A stretch of DNA of 64,000 nt from Pleodorina starrii (GCA_030267565.1 BRXU01000034.1:699501-763500); one strand, 5' to 3'; counted from the first letter of the stretch, positions 1-13,252 are shown. Translations and numbers: made by a program. The notes: generated by a model from the sequence alone, not told the origin.

Positions 1-80
1 GTACCACCGCAGCAGCTACCCGCAGCAGCCCCAGCTGCCGCCGCCCGCGCCCCATCCAGGCGCCTGAGCCCCATCTATCC
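1..80. other. 3' flank of gene A
   Basis: Short GC-rich stretch with CAGC/CCGC runs just beyond the stop codon of the minus-strand gene ending at 81. It is probably its 3' untranslated region. No further feature is seen before the window edge. Confidence 0.4.
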
Positions 81-3000
81 TTAGCCGGACGCCACGCCAA
101 AGAAGTTGGCGTTCGCGGCGCCGTCCGCGAGCCCCGCCATGCTGCCCAAGCCCTGCATCCCCGCCAGGCCCGCGCCCAGGCCGCCGACGCCCGCAAAGCC
201 GTCCGCGCCTTCCTCAGCCGCCTCCCCCCACGACTGCTGCATCCGACGGAACAGCCCCGCAACGTTGCTGCTGCCGTCGGCGTTGGGCCGCCGCAGCGCC
301 GCAGCCACACGGTCCCGTGCCGCGGAGGCGGCCTGAAGCAGCGCCGCCGTGTTCTCGTTGCTGCCCAGCTGCGGGAGGGTAAACGACACACACAGGGCAA
401 GGGTCATGGAACGAGAAGGCTGATGATGTGGGGGACGCAGGCACCCCCTAGGGATATACGGGAAGTAAAGGGCCGTGCTGATGATAAAATGCCGTTTTTG
501 GGTGCGCGCGTGAAGTTCCTTGTAGTGGGTTGCTCTGTTGCTTGCGTCAGACATCCGGCACCGCATCACTGCAGCTCCGGCGGCCCGGGCGCCGATACTA
601 CACTACGTTCCCAGCCACATCGTGTGCGCGGCAGCAGCGCAGCACTGACCGCTTCCGCGACGTTGAGCACTCGCTCGATGGCGACTTGCAGGTTGCCGCC
701 GGTTCCAGGCGCCCACTGCGATATCGATCGAGGACCGAGGAGGAGGTGGAGGGGGAGGAGGGGGGTTAGTACTCATAGCTCCAGCAGGCAGGGGTGTTCA
801 GGGTGTTGGGTTGGGGTTAGAGCACCGGCGGCGTCATCACCCGTGAGCTGCTGCAGCCGTCGCGCTACTTGACTGTGGGGGATTGGTGTCTAGTGAGGAG
901 ATGAAAGCAGGTTTTGCTGGTATGCGGGCTGGTACAGCAACGGCGCCAGCGTGGCAAGGAAAGCATCAACCGCCAGTGCCCGCAGCCGTCGACCTGCTGG
1001 GGTGCCGGAATCGGACGGAGCTCACGCCGCCACGGGGTTGGTGGCAGTCAAAGGCTCAAGCGCCTTCGACCGAATGCGCATGAAATATCTCTCAACAGCC
1101 TTCTCGACAGGGGCGCAGCGTAGGTTGGCTGTTCAGGTGTATGCGGCGCGCATCGGAGCCTTGGGGCAGCTCATAGCCGGTGCACTTGTATTCTGCTTAC
1201 CGGGAGCGACAACGAGGGCGTGATGGTGAGGCGGTTCCGCTCATCGTTGGCGTAGGCAAAGATGATATCATTGAGCGCGTTGTAGAAGTTCCTGTGGATG
1301 AACGAAGCGGGAGGAGGGATGGGCGGATGGGCACACAGCGTGTGCCGCAGCGAGTGCGTGCCAAGGAAGCATGGGTGGAGGAAGGGTGGCGAGTGGACGG
1401 GACACCTCCGGACATGTGCAACCGTGTGTGTCGAGTTCAGGGCGCAAGGTGAGGGCGGGAGGAAGGGTGGTGCACGAACGCGGGTCTGCTGTGTCACCTC
1501 GTTGTGGCCGTGAGGTGCACGCTGTGAGGACGGCAGGCCTGTGGCCGTATCAGGTTCCGGTCAGTCGTAGGAGCACCTCGCGGGGAGGCACGGAGAGATG
1601 CGCGGCCGCGCCCCCGCTTTTGAAACAGCACTGGTACCGTACTCACTGTTCGAATTCCTGCAGGTCCAGGAAGGGCTTGAGCACCAGGCCCACCAGTTTC
1701 GTCACGTCCGCCAAACTGTGGCGGGGGTACGCGGTGACGTCGTTTGGAGAGGTGGTTTTCAGTTTGGAGGGTGGTCAACGGGAAAGATCAGGAGGGAGTA
1801 ACTGCCGAGGGAGGAAAGGCTCCATCGTGTTCACTGCACATCGCACACCGCACGGATGTAAAACCCGCCTGGGCATTGCCGTACATACCGTACTTTCGCA
1901 GGGATGCCGTGCGTACCTGTACAGCACACGCACGTACTCCAGGCCGAAGGGGTCGTTGGAGGACAGCAGCGCGAGGAGCATGACCCTGAAGCGGAACTGC
2001 ACGCACGGGTGCAGCAGCACGTGTGGTGGGGCCGTACGTCACCAGGAGGCGTTACGATTTCATTGAAGGAGCAACGAACGGAGGGGCAGAGGTACAGCGG
2101 AAGTGCTTCCTGTGGGCATACTCCTGTCGGAAGTGACGCAGGCGAACGACCCGACCCGACCCGACCCGACCCGACCCGACCCGACCCGACCCGACCCGAC
2201 CCGACCCGACCCGACCCGACCCGACCCGACCCGACCCGACCCGACCCGACCCGACCCGACCCGACCCGACCCGACCCGACCCGACCCGACCCGACCCGAC
2301 CCGACCCGACCCGACCCGACCCGACCCGACCCGACCCGACCCGACCCGACCCGACCCGACCCGACCCGACCCGACCCGACCCGACCCGACCCGACCCGAC
2401 CCGACCCGACCCGACCCGACCCGACCCGACCCGACCCGACCCGACCCGACCCGACCCGACCCGACCCGACCCGACCCGACCCGACCCGACCCGACCCGAC
2501 CCGACCCGACCCGACCCGACCCGACCCGACCCGACCCGACCCGACCCGACCCGACCCGACCCGACCCGACCCGACCCGACCCGACCCGACCCGACCCGAC
2601 CCGACCCGACCCGACCCGACCCGACCCGACCCGACCCGACCCGACCCGACCCGACCCGACCCGACCCGACCCGACCCGACCCGACCCGACCCGACCCGAC
2701 CCGACCCGACCCGACCCGACCCGACCCGACCCGACCCGACCCGACCCGACCCGACCCGACCCGACCCGACCCGACCCGACCCGACCCGACCCGACCCGAC
2801 CCGACCCGACCCGACCCGACCCGACCCGACCCGACCCGACCCGACCCGACCCGACCCGACCCGACCCGACCCGACCCGACCCGACCCGACCCGACCCGAC
2901 CCGACCCGACCCGACCCGACCCGACCCGACCCGACCCGACCCGACCCGACCCGACCCGACCCGACCCGACCCGACCCGACCCGACCCGACCCGACCCGAC

Positions 3001-5481
3001 CCGACCCGACCCGACCCGACCCGACCCGACCCGACCCGACCCGACCCGACCCGACCCGACCCGACCCGACCCGACCCGACCCGACCCGACCCGACCCGAC
3101 CCCATCCGACCCGACCCGACCCCACCCGACCCGACCCGACCCGACCCGACCCGACCCGACCCGACCCGACCCGACCCGACCCCTTCCGACCCGACCCGAC
3201 CCATTCCGACCCGACCCGACCCGACCCGACCCGACCCGACCCGACCCGACCCGACCCGACCCGACCCGACCCGACCCGACCCGACCCGACCCGACCCGAC
3301 CCGACCCGACCCGACCCGACCCGACCCGACCCGACCCGACCCGACCCGACCCGACCCGACCCGACCCGACCCGACCCGACCCGACCCGACCCGACCCGAC
3401 CCGACCCGACCCGACCCGACCCGACCCGACCCGACCCGACCCGACCCGACCCGACCCGACCCGACCCGACCCGACCCGACCCGACCCGACCCGACCCGAC
3501 CCGACCCGACCCGACCCGACCCGACCCGACCCGACCCGACCCGACCCGACCCGACCCGACCCGACCCGACCCGACCCGACCCGACCCGACCCGACCCGAC
3601 CCGACCCGACCCGACCCGACCCGACCCGACCCGACCCGACCCGACCCGACCCGACCCGACCCGACCCGACCCGACCCGACCCGACCCGACCCGACCCGAC
3701 CCGACCCGACCCGTCCCGACCCTGTAAAGTCCCCGAAGGACCTGAAGTCGCTTCGCCTCCGTCGCCGCACCTGATAGTTGTAGTAGAACGAGGTCCATGA
3801 AGATGCGGCCTCAGTGAGGAAAGAAACGTACACCGACTGCGACCAAGAGATTTTGGGCAGGCGAGGCGGGCGAGGGCGGGCGAGGGCGGGCGGGGTCGGT
3901 CGGTTCGAGCACGTGCGTCCAGAAAAGCAGCTTATGCGGCCACGTGATCCCATCCATTCCCCCTATTCCAGTCATGCCGACATATCCGTACTCTCAACCC
4001 GGAGCCAGAATCCACGATTACAGTAAGAAACCACTGAAACCAGACAACCCCAACGGACCCACCCAGCGCGCGCCCATATCCTCCAGGGCAGCACGAACGA
4101 TGACAAGCACCTGCATGCGAGGGCCGCGGGGAACACGAATCGAGGCCAACGGTCAGCCGTAAACCTTCAACGGTCTCAAACATTTGTTTGAACAAACATT
4201 TGTTTGAAAGGAGCGAATCACCCTTGCTATCCCTTCCCCCCGGGCAGCTGTAAACCCGGACAGGACCCCTGCACCAAACCTCAAAACGCCCTGGATAAGC
4301 TCCCCCACCACAGAGCGCCATAGGTGCCCAAAACGTGGTACGAGCATAAAATCCTTACTGCCGTTACAAGAGCTGGACCAGAATCGCGACACCACTCAAT
4401 GCGTCAATGGGCCCCCAACTAATTCCTGAAGGTCGCGCTCACTGAAATCCCAAGTACAACCCAACCCTGCTTGCCGTACGCCTTGCTAGTCTGTCGTACC
4501 CGGACTTCCCGCTGCAGAGACGCGAGGAGGTTGGGCACATTGCTGTCCGACAGCGAGTCCGCGACTCGGCCCACGTACTCCTCGTAGCGCTCCAGCTCGG
4601 CGTCGATGTTCCGAATCGCCCTGCGCGGTTTTTGTATTAGAAAGTCGCAACTTACATCATTAATTAGTGTCACGTTCTGCAGGGGTTATTTTTTTCTGCG
4701 TGATTCTAGTGCACGGCAGGCCTGGCATTAGACCGAACCGAGCGTACCGTACCTGGCAATCTGATTCTGTACGGCGGTCCCCATGGCGCCAATCGCAGCG
4801 ATGCTGAGCTGGCGCAGCGCGATGGCCACAGGGTCCTGCCCCGAAACCACGTACTGTGCAAACGCCGCCTCAGCGGCAGCCGCGGTCTGCCGTACGGGTC
4901 CGCCGCCGCCCGGGAAGCCGGGGATGAAGGTGAGGCCGGGCAGCGGGCCGGCTGGAAGGGTACGGACGCGTGCGCGTGTTGTTAGAGCGGCGTAGCGATG
5001 GCGGCGGGCGGGCGGGCGCCCGGAGGGAGAGTGGCAATCTGGCAAACAGCAGCATTCCTGAGCAGACTTAAATTACCCCCAGCACATCAGGCCCAATCCG
5101 TCTCCAAGCGCCAACATCAACCCCCTGATAACTCACCCTTAAAAGCGGACAGCAGCTTCCTGGCACCGTCGTGGTGCTCGCCCAGGGAGGCCAACAGCTC
5201 GTCATATTTCTGTACGGAATGAGTACGGCAGTGCTGTTAACCGAAACGCATCCAGCTGGTGCGCCACATACAGCTGCCGCTGATTGGCAGGATTTGCTCA
5301 CCGGCCCAAAGCTGCCCTCGTCGGCGTTGGACTCCGGCCCCATGCGTCCATGTGACCCGTGGGTCGGCCCCGCACCCATGCCGTGCGCCAGCCCCGCGAA
5401 CCAGCTCAGGCCCTGGACCACGAACATGGCCAACAGGAACATTGAACCACGGGCTGCTCCGGGACGACGATTCTGCCACAT
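81..5481 (-). CDS. Secreted/membrane protein of unknown family, paralogue A (11 exons)
   Basis: Function not recognised. Spliced model (minus): 5481-5302, 5209-5137, 4951-4753, 4620-4500, 4110-4063, 3836-3771, 1996-1917, 1715-1647, 1291-1201, 715-650, 368-81; 1,281 nt, 426 aa, all phases closing. The start ATG at 5481 precedes a hydrophobic signal peptide or anchor (FLLAMFVVQGLSWFAGLAHG, about residues 15-34). The rest is helical and largely soluble: a Gly/Pro loop (PGLTFIPGFPG), a conserved GQDPVAIALRQLS helix, then short exons such as FLTEAASSWTS. The C-terminal tail is Gly/Ala-rich. Six internal exons have exactly the same length as in the paralogue at 8458-12362 (121, 48, 66, 80, 69, 91 nt, then 66). 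The sixth intron contains a giant pentanucleotide satellite. The motif YVRVLYSLADVTKLVGL near residues 246-262 resembles one in the genes at 13253 and 25533. The gene structure is well supported by the paralogue; the role is unknown. Confidence 0.72.
2147..3722. repeat. (CCGAC)n pentanucleotide satellite, about 315 units
   Basis: Almost pure 5-bp tandem repeat of 1,576 bp, with a small cluster of variant units (CCCAT, CCCAC, CCCTT, CCATT) at about 3101-3210. It lies wholly in the sixth intron (3770-1997) of the minus-strand gene. The transcribed sense is GGGTC repeated, a G3N2 pattern able to form G-quadruplexes. All reading frames stay open through it, which produces artificial 550-650 aa ORFs. 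The copy number in an assembly of such a repeat may be inexact. Confidence 0.97.
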
Positions 5482-8457
5482 CTTGGGGCTTTGTGGTCCG
5501 GGGAAGCAGGGGTATGGAGTTGGGAGCGGGTAGAGGGCGACCCGGGAGTTGGGTATAAGGGTTTGACATCAGAGCGGATCTGTGTGGAAATGCGTAGATG
5601 TGTGAAGATGTTGTTCAACAAGTAGAACCAGAATGTGACACGATGTGCAGCCGCATAGCGCACTTATGGGGCCGCTGCAAAGATGCACGAACAGGATGAT
5701 GTGTTGACCGCGTTCTGGGTAAGCCAACATCAGCAGCGTACGGCGGCCCTGTTCAACAGAAGCGTATGTGGCCAGTAGGGGAGTGGCGGGCGCTACCGCT
5801 GTGCCCATGCTGACCGATGCGTGATGTGCAGCTGAGGATTTGCGTACCGTATCTCAGGAGCCGGTGGTAAACTCAACAGGCGGCTTGCCTTCGCTACCTG
5901 CTCGGAGACAGGAAGGGTATGCATACCTGGGGTGCTTGGCAATGGCCGCGATGAGGCCGAAGGAGGAAGAGGGCACTGCAGCGTTGCGCACTCCGGGTAC
6001 AGGCCAAACTTGTAATGTGCTGACGGAACGTACAATTCCCGCTCCCTGCCCTCGCTACGTCCGTGTGGATGAGTATAGTTCTGATAGCTTCAGGGTCAAC
6101 TGAAGGATATTTAACTCGGCACATTGGGTATTTGCGAACGCCGTGTACCCGCCGGTTGGAGGTTAATCCTCGAAAAGTTTCGTTCGGCGATTCCGTTGTC
6201 GCGAACGCCAGCGGAATGGTCGGCTCCTCCAAGGACGTCCGGATCAGCCTTGGGACGGCCGCCCCCGGCAGCCTACTGCTTTTGCCCTGCTCGAAAGGCC
6301 CAACTACATATTTCTCGCGTAATTATGACAATAATCGGCTGGCATCGGATCTTATTGATCTGCAGCGCGCTTCGAAGGTGAAGTGGCGGACATACAGGCC
6401 CTGGTGGCGACATCCGTATGCCTTGCTTGCAAGAGCCTAACCAAGATACGGTACTTGAAGCCGCTTCTGCCGCCCCAAGTTTGCTCAGATTCTCAACCGG
6501 CCGCTGTGCTATCCGCCAAGCTGCATGGATGCAGTTGCTAACGAGTGGTTGCACTCACAAACACGTTGCAGCCTGACCGGCTGACCGGATGGGGCCACAA
6601 AGCCGCCGACAAACCGTTAGAGAGAAGATGGGGCGGGGTTCTGAGGGGACATGGCTGGGCGGCGGCCCCGGCGGTGTCCATAAACTCGCAGAGTTCTAGA
6701 CATTAGCCACATTGCCGGTACCCCTAAAACCCCCCAAGTCGGCATGTAGGGGCTTGGTCATACACGCAACTGACTGGCCATTGCTTAAATAGCCGCATCT
6801 CGCCCGCCACCAGCTCACCATGAAGGGCATCGAAGGGCATCAACAGTGAAACCGCAGTCGAAGGCCAGTCGGGCGCAGGTATGGCCAGCAGCGGTTTCGA
6901 TTTGAGCATCGGCTCGCGGCCTTTCCAGTTCTGAAGTGCCCATTCCCGGGTTTGAGTGGAAGTATGTGTGCGCGCGATGTACGCATCCGTTTAATGAAGG
7001 GTCCGTTTGTTGAAGGCTTAACTGCGTCCAGCCCGAAGCAATATTACCCGAAGACGACTCCTTGTATAAATTATAATGGTTTGCATAGTATAATGGACAG
7101 TCGTTGCGAAGGATCCTTTCCGGCGTCCACCTTCGTCGCGTGCAAGACCTGCCTCAAACCGCATTCCTGAGAAGAGACGTCGCCCGTATCCAGCGTCTCC
7201 ACACGCAAAACAATTTGGGCTGAGATCCATTAACGTGCCGTGCTCGTTGGCAAGTCAATGGAATAGTGAAGAGTGACGCAACGGTGACAACGGTTACAGT
7301 TTGGAGGTGACTCATGTAAGCCCGTGGCCCGATGTTCACTTTATGATCACCTACCAAATAGCTTTGTCCCATTCAGGAATGGCTATTAATTATTAGCCTC
7401 ACGACTCAACCGTTTCCAATGGACACAAATCACCGGTGCATCCCGCACCTCACGCCGAGCCGCCGAAGCCCAAACTGCGAAGGACGGGCCCTGACGGGCC
7501 CAAGCGACCAGAGGTACAACCCGGGCAGGTCAATCTTGCAAGTCTTCTTGCTCAACGGATTTGAAACTCGATTATTGTAAGGCTGCAACAACCCGTTGAA
7601 TCACGGTGCCGCGAGATCACGATTCGGCAGATGGTCTCAGGTTTTCATGAGTAGTTGCCTTACCGCTTGAAGACGGGGATGGAGTCGGGTACCTGCGAGC
7701 AGAAGAGTATGCTTGCTTCCGTGGGAGGAGGCGAGCCTGGTAACCGACTGCGCTATCTGCCGCGGGGCGGTGTAATGGGCAGAAGACGCAGCGGAAACCT
7801 GTCAGTACTGACTAAATGAACTCGCGAAATTGCTCTTTCCGTCGCGCTCAGCGCGACTTGCACTTCGCTCTCACCGGTACGGCCAGGCCGTACCGCCAAC
7901 GAACAGCCGAGAACGCTCTCGGCAAATACACAGAAAACCTTGGTTTTCTTCGTTTCACTCAGAAAACCTTCAGTTATATGTCATGGGCGGTGTTTCTACT
8001 GTCGTGCTTTTAGGCGTTTTAGTTCCCTTGGGCCCTCAGCTCGTATGGGCTTTTGTTCATGAGAGGGGCACGCACCCCCAACCATGTAACAAACACACAC
8101 ATATGCCCCGTGGGGCCACCGCCGCGGAGGGGCAGGCCCGAGCCTTCGACAGTCCAGTGACGTTCCCAGTGACGTTCCCAGTGACATAAATAAATGCTTT
8201 ATTTATGTCTGATAGCTCACAAAACGACAAAAGAGGCACCGAAACACGTGGGCAAGCACCTTCCTGGCGCGCTCCGAGCACAACACAAGTCTCACACAAC
8301 GCACAGGCCCAGTGTATCGCGACCCGCTCACAAGTAGCCCCGCGGAAACCTTGGTGGGTACCGTTCAACTCCCTTACCCGTGGATACCCTCCCCCCTGAC
8401 ACACACATGTGGAAGCGCATGCAAACATTTTGCGGTGGTCTGACAGATACGCTGGGC
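5482..8457. other. Intergenic region between genes A and B
   Basis: About 3 kb with no convincing coding exon. The right part should contain the 3' untranslated region of the gene ending at 8458 (a TTACA, i.e. TGTAA on the minus strand, sits at 7294-7298). The left part should contain the promoter of the gene starting at 5481. Minor items are a 12-bp tandem CAGTGACGTTCC (about 8155-8185) and an AT-rich palindrome with TAAATAAATGC next to it. Only short shadow ORFs are present. Confidence 0.5.
7294..7298 (-). terminator. Candidate TGTAA polyadenylation signal, gene B
   Basis: TTACA on the plus strand reads TGTAA on the minus strand, about 1.16 kb past the stop codon at 8458. TGTAA is the usual volvocine polyadenylation signal. 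The motif is short, so the assignment is tentative. Confidence 0.3.
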
Positions 8458-11400
8458 TCAGCCACTGGCGGCACGGTTCCGGAGCATCTCCGCCAGACGC
8501 TCCAGACCCTGCAGCTGTCCCCCCGCGGCCCCTTTCATGCTGCCGCCTCCGCCAGCCCCCGGGGGCATCAGCGCCGCCGCGACCTGATCCCGAGCCGCCC
8601 GGGCAGCAGCCAGCATTGCGTCGGCGTTGGCGCCACCACCCAGCTGCGTGCGGTGGTGATACACGGCGGTCAGTGACGAGGCAACAGGGTGACACCAGCG
8701 ACATGCGAACGGGGCGGGCGACATGGATGGACCGGAGAGGTGGATGAAAACGGCAGCTGTCATTTATCCCCTCTCGCCTTCTCTCCTCACTGTTGAGGGC
8801 AAGGGCAGGCGTTCATGCGCACCCAAAACTTCATTCCGAAGCCCAATACGGAACGGAACGGAACATGTTACGACATGGGGGAGCGTTTCAGGGTGGCTGG
8901 CTGGACACACGCGCCGCCTGCTGCTGCTGACAGGGTATGTAGGGCCCAGTCGCGCCTCGACACCTGCTGAGACACTCACTCACCGCCTGTGACAGCGAGG
9001 TGACACGGTCGATAATGAATTGGATGTTTTGGCCGCTGCCGAAGCGGTACTGTGGGGACGGAGAGAATGGTGGGCGAGTGGGCAATCAGGCAGCAGGAAA
9101 CCTTAAGTTTCAAATTCGGCACAGGAGGCGCAATATATGGATGTATGGATGTACGGATGCCGCCAGAAGTATATTACCGCCACACGTATGCAACAGTCTG
9201 CGGTTAGTGGTGCGTGAAGATAAGGGTAAAAGGGAGGATATAGGGAAAACAGCAAACAGCATTCCACAATTAAAAGGCACTGGTATCCGCTTTGTGAACA
9301 GCAGCCCATCCGATGTCTAGATAGAGATCGCGCGCTGGCTGCTGATCCTCCCGCTGCTGCGTGCTTCCTTCCGTTTACTCCGTACCCATCGCCCGTACTC
9401 GCCGTACTCGAGTTACTGGTACGGGACGTACCATGAGCGTCGCGACGGGGGTAATGGTGAGGCGGTTGCGCTCCCGAACATAAGCCTTGAAAATGATGTT
9501 GTAAAGGGTGTTGAAGAAGCGCCTGTGCGTGGGGCGGCGGAACAGGGGGTATGTTACGCCTGATGTCAATGTATTTCGGGTTGAATCACGGCTGAATAGC
9601 GATTCAAGGAAGATGCCTGAATACAGACACGTGTACGGACAGACGACGTGAACTCACTGCTCGAACTTCCAGGCATCGATGAAGGGCTTCAGCAGGAGGC
9701 CAACGAGCTTGGTGACGTCACCCAGACTGCCGTACGGAGCACAAGGGGGAGGGATGATTCCACTCCATTAGATACGGCGGCAGAGCAGGGGGCGATTATT
9801 CCGTAGGGGCAGGAGGGTCTAGGCAAAGATGAAGATCGATCCCTCAGTGGGTGCTGCTGTCGGCTCCATCTGTGAACACGACCCTAATTAGGGTCATCAA
9901 GTTTCAGTTCCCGGCACACCCGCTCAGTCGGAGCTCAGTCGACACTCAATTGCTCACTCACCTGAACAGCACGCGGTTGAGCTCGAGTTGAAGCGGGTCG
10001 TTAGACCAGTTGATGTTGATGGTCAGAGTTGTGAAGCGGTACTGTACGTTCGAAGTACGATGCAGAATAAATTCGAGACAGGAAGGGACCGGAAGGTAAA
10101 ATGTGAGTCTAGTGTCCCATGTGCGTGCACGGGCGACGGGCTGGCACAAATCATGTGCGGCACTGGCATAGCCATTAGCCAAACAGCGCTCCTGCCATTT
10201 GAGAAGAGCCCCGAACGGCACAAGCCATCTCTCACGCTGTCACCCCTAAAACACCAAGCCATGTGTGTTACACCCCGTGCATGCGAAAGGTACCCACGGC
10301 ACGTACTTGAATGCCGTAGAACCAGGACGTCCACGACGATGCGGCGGAGGTGAGGAATTTGACATTGGCGACCTACGGTTGGGAGTGAGTGAGTGAGGTG
10401 TGTCAGACCAGGGAGGTCGTTTCCGCACTGCTGCCTTACATCAGGCAGAGTACTCGAAGAACGTTGGCTGTCGGTCGCAGCGACCGTTGTCCTGTCGCAC
10501 CTACCTCGCGAGCGCTCATGTCTTTGAGGGCGGCTCGGGCGATCACCAGCGCCTGCGAGCGGGTACGGGCACATATTATTATTCGGCTTAATCTTACGAA
10601 CATGCGGATGCAGGCATGATGTCGTACTTGGACGAGTCGTCAACGAGAGAGGCACCTGCAGCCATGTCACTCTTGACAAATACCGCATACGGACCTTATT
10701 GGACTATCGCGCACAGGGAGGCAGCATCCTTCTCCCCACCACCCGCACCGCACCACCCCCGCTCCAGCGCACCCCCACCCCACACCCACCCGGATCTCCA
10801 TCTGCACGGCAGCCAGCAGGTCCTGCGCGTCCTTTTTCTTGAGCGCACTGGCCTGGCGCTTCAGGAAGGAGGAGTAGCGAGCCAGCTGTGCGTCGATCTG
10901 CGCGACACCCCTGCGTGGCAGCAAGGATGCGGTGCACATAGCGGTCGTGCGTTTCAGAAAGCGTACTTTCTTAACGGCATAGCCGCGGCGTCGACAGGAA
11001 AGGGAAAGGCGTCTAGCTGCGTACGGCAGTGCATACCGCAAATCTTCCCAGGTGCCCGGGGATCTGTCAGCAGACGGCCGGCGTGGAACGAGGCCTACTG
11101 GGCCGCCGCACTCGCAGCGCTGTACCGTACCTCTTGATGGCGTTTTGTACGGCAGTTCCGTAAGATTCGATCGCCACAATGCTCAGCTGGCGCAGCGCGA
11201 TGGCCACGGGGTCCTGCCCCGAAACCACGTACTGCGCCAGGGCCGCTGTGCCGGCGCCGACCACGCCCATGCGGCCCAGGAAGCCCAGGCTGCCCGGGGT
11301 GAACGGCTTGGGGCCGGGGAAGCCGGGAATGACGGTGAGGCCGGGCAGGGGGCCGGCTGCAGCATGGGGCGGGCCGAGAGGGGGGCAGGGGGCGGAGTTG

Positions 11401-12362
11401 AGAGGGGGCCAGGAGGAGCGGAGGTAAGAAGGACGGGCGGGTGCGCGGGGATGCATATCACGGGGCAGGACGAGCAGTCAGCGGATGGTGCAGGCGGGCG
11501 GGATAGCGCTTGGGTGCTGGAGGATTAGAGGCGGGAGGTGTGGGAGCTGGAAGGGAGTTTGATTCCTGGCGACCGACACATCCGGTGCCAGAACAATGGA
11601 GGTTCGGGGCTGGGTCTGTTTGCTTGGGTGAGATCCATGCATCCACTCCAAACCCGATTAGTAGGCGGTGGTTGGAGGTGCAGCACGGAGGCAAATTGCG
11701 GGGGGGGGGTTGCGGCGCGCCACGTGGAGCGAGCTGTACGATTTTCCGCGCATCAGGGTACGAACTCGTACGTACCCAGGATGTTGGTCAGCAGCTTCCG
11801 AGATCCCGGCCCGCCCGGCAGATCCTCCACCGGAATGTCCTCGATTCGAAGGTCGTCCTGGCCACCCGCCTTAACCTACGACATGGCGAGGGTACCGTAC
11901 GTGCGCACTGTCTGCCGGTCGTGGTATGTAAAGCAACCCACACCGACCTTGGCTCCCCGCGCTCTTTGCCCGCGCGCCGTCCAGCTAGCCTCACCACATT
12001 TTAATGGCATGTAACACAATCTATAGCTCAAGATGATGGAGGTTCAAGCTGCCTTGAGTGTCAGATGGAGGGAAGGAACCTACACACGTGCGCAGCGCAG
12101 CACCGTGCAGTCCGGGGATATAAGCCCTCTAAGGCAGACGTAGGCACAACCGCCGTCGTACCTGCTCAGCCGAGCCGGACTCCGGGTGGGTCAGCCCGGA
12201 GACGATGCCTCGCAATTCGGGCTCCGCCTTCATGCCGTGCGCCAGCCCCGCGAACCAGCTCAGGCCCTGGACCACGAACATGGCCAGCAGGAAGACTGAC
12301 CCACGGGTCGGCCCTGCAAAGTGGCCGCCAGCTCGCCTCGATCGGTGTTGCTGCGGCGACAA
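8458..12362 (-). CDS. Secreted/membrane protein of unknown family, paralogue B (11 exons)
   Basis: Tandem paralogue of the gene at 81-5481; function not recognised. Spliced model (minus): 12362-12162, 11875-11776, 11356-11131, 10910-10790, 10552-10505, 10372-10307, 10041-9962, 9726-9658, 9522-9432, 9049-8984, 8643-8458; 1,254 nt, 417 aa, phases consistent. The start at 12362 gives a basic N-terminus followed by a hydrophobic segment nearly identical to that of paralogue A. The second exon differs strongly (acidic, DLRIEDIPVEDLPGG) and the third is 27 nt longer. Shared landmarks are PGLTVIPGFPG, SGQDPVAIALRQLS, FLTSAASSWTSW, LGDVTKLVGLLLKPF and ERNRLTITP. The tail after the last intron is Gly-rich and shorter than in A. 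It is divergent to the P-domain gene starting at 13253, with about 0.9 kb between the start codons. No catalytic motif is visible; an extracellular or endomembrane location is inferred only from the N-terminus. Confidence 0.75.
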
Positions 12363-13252
12363 ATGGGGATGGAAGGTGGCGTGATGAGCGGGGTACGCAC
12401 GGGGAATCGAAGCACGGGTAACGCTACTGCTTTACCATTTTCCCTGAAGACGCCGTCAATCAACGATTTCGAATGCAGACACTGATGCCTTAGATATGAG
12501 TGTGACGACAGAGGTCTTACTAATGAGTATGCCTAGCGAGAAAATGTTAGGCAATGCGCTCGACACACTCGCAGGAATATTCGCGACGCGTCGCACGTCT
12601 GTCGCGGTGCCGTTGAAGTTATCACGGTTGATACCATATGACAATTCAGAACACTCCTGAAATAAAGCTTTGACCTTATCTGTTCGGCCGCACCGATATC
12701 TACAATGTTATTCCCCGCCAGGTCGGCGGCTCCAATAACGGAACGCGCAAGCAACTGCTACAACCACCCGCGCGTTCGCATATGCGAGTCATAACGCGAG
12801 CGGCATAACCACCGTTGTACTATGTAGAGATTCTATCTAATGACTGTCATACAAATGGCTATGCACATTAGGTGAACAGGGTACGGACCTCGCAATCCAA
12901 CGTTTATCGGGATACATATCCGAACGATTACGGCGTCGACTGCCAGCAGTTATACATCGGGATTGATATTCGTCCTTCACAAGGCGCGGAGGTATGCAAC
13001 AGGCGCTACCTCGCGATGAATGTGCAACCGAATAACGATAACGAAGTAAAGCGGACGGGTCTTGGCTCTGCCGACTCGGGTACCGAACCCTGCAGCGCAG
13101 ATTCTATATATATATCATCTCAAGTCTGTGTCGTTTACAGCTTTCTACAAACCTGCATTAATACGTATACAGCAGTGGCCCCGCTTCCGTTACGCTTCCT
13201 TGTCGCCGAATAATCTTGCAGGATTTCTGGCGGCACGCAAGCCGACAAGCAA
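12363..13252. promoter_or_regulatory. Shared divergent upstream region of genes B and C
   Basis: This 890-bp interval separates two start codons that point away from each other, so both promoters must lie here. It is relatively AT-rich compared with the genes, with repeated GCGTCG/CGCG blocks and a TATATATATA run at about 13107-13116. A possible acceptor TTGCAG at 13216-13221 suggests a 5' untranslated intron for the right-hand gene. No defined transcription-factor site can be assigned. Confidence 0.45.

Noticed and set aside
1831..3953. Open frames of 550-655 codons on both strands rich in DPTRP or GSGRV repeats
   Set aside because: They are created by the 5-bp satellite, which has no stop in any frame. 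The real exons of gene A flank it and the satellite lies in an intron.
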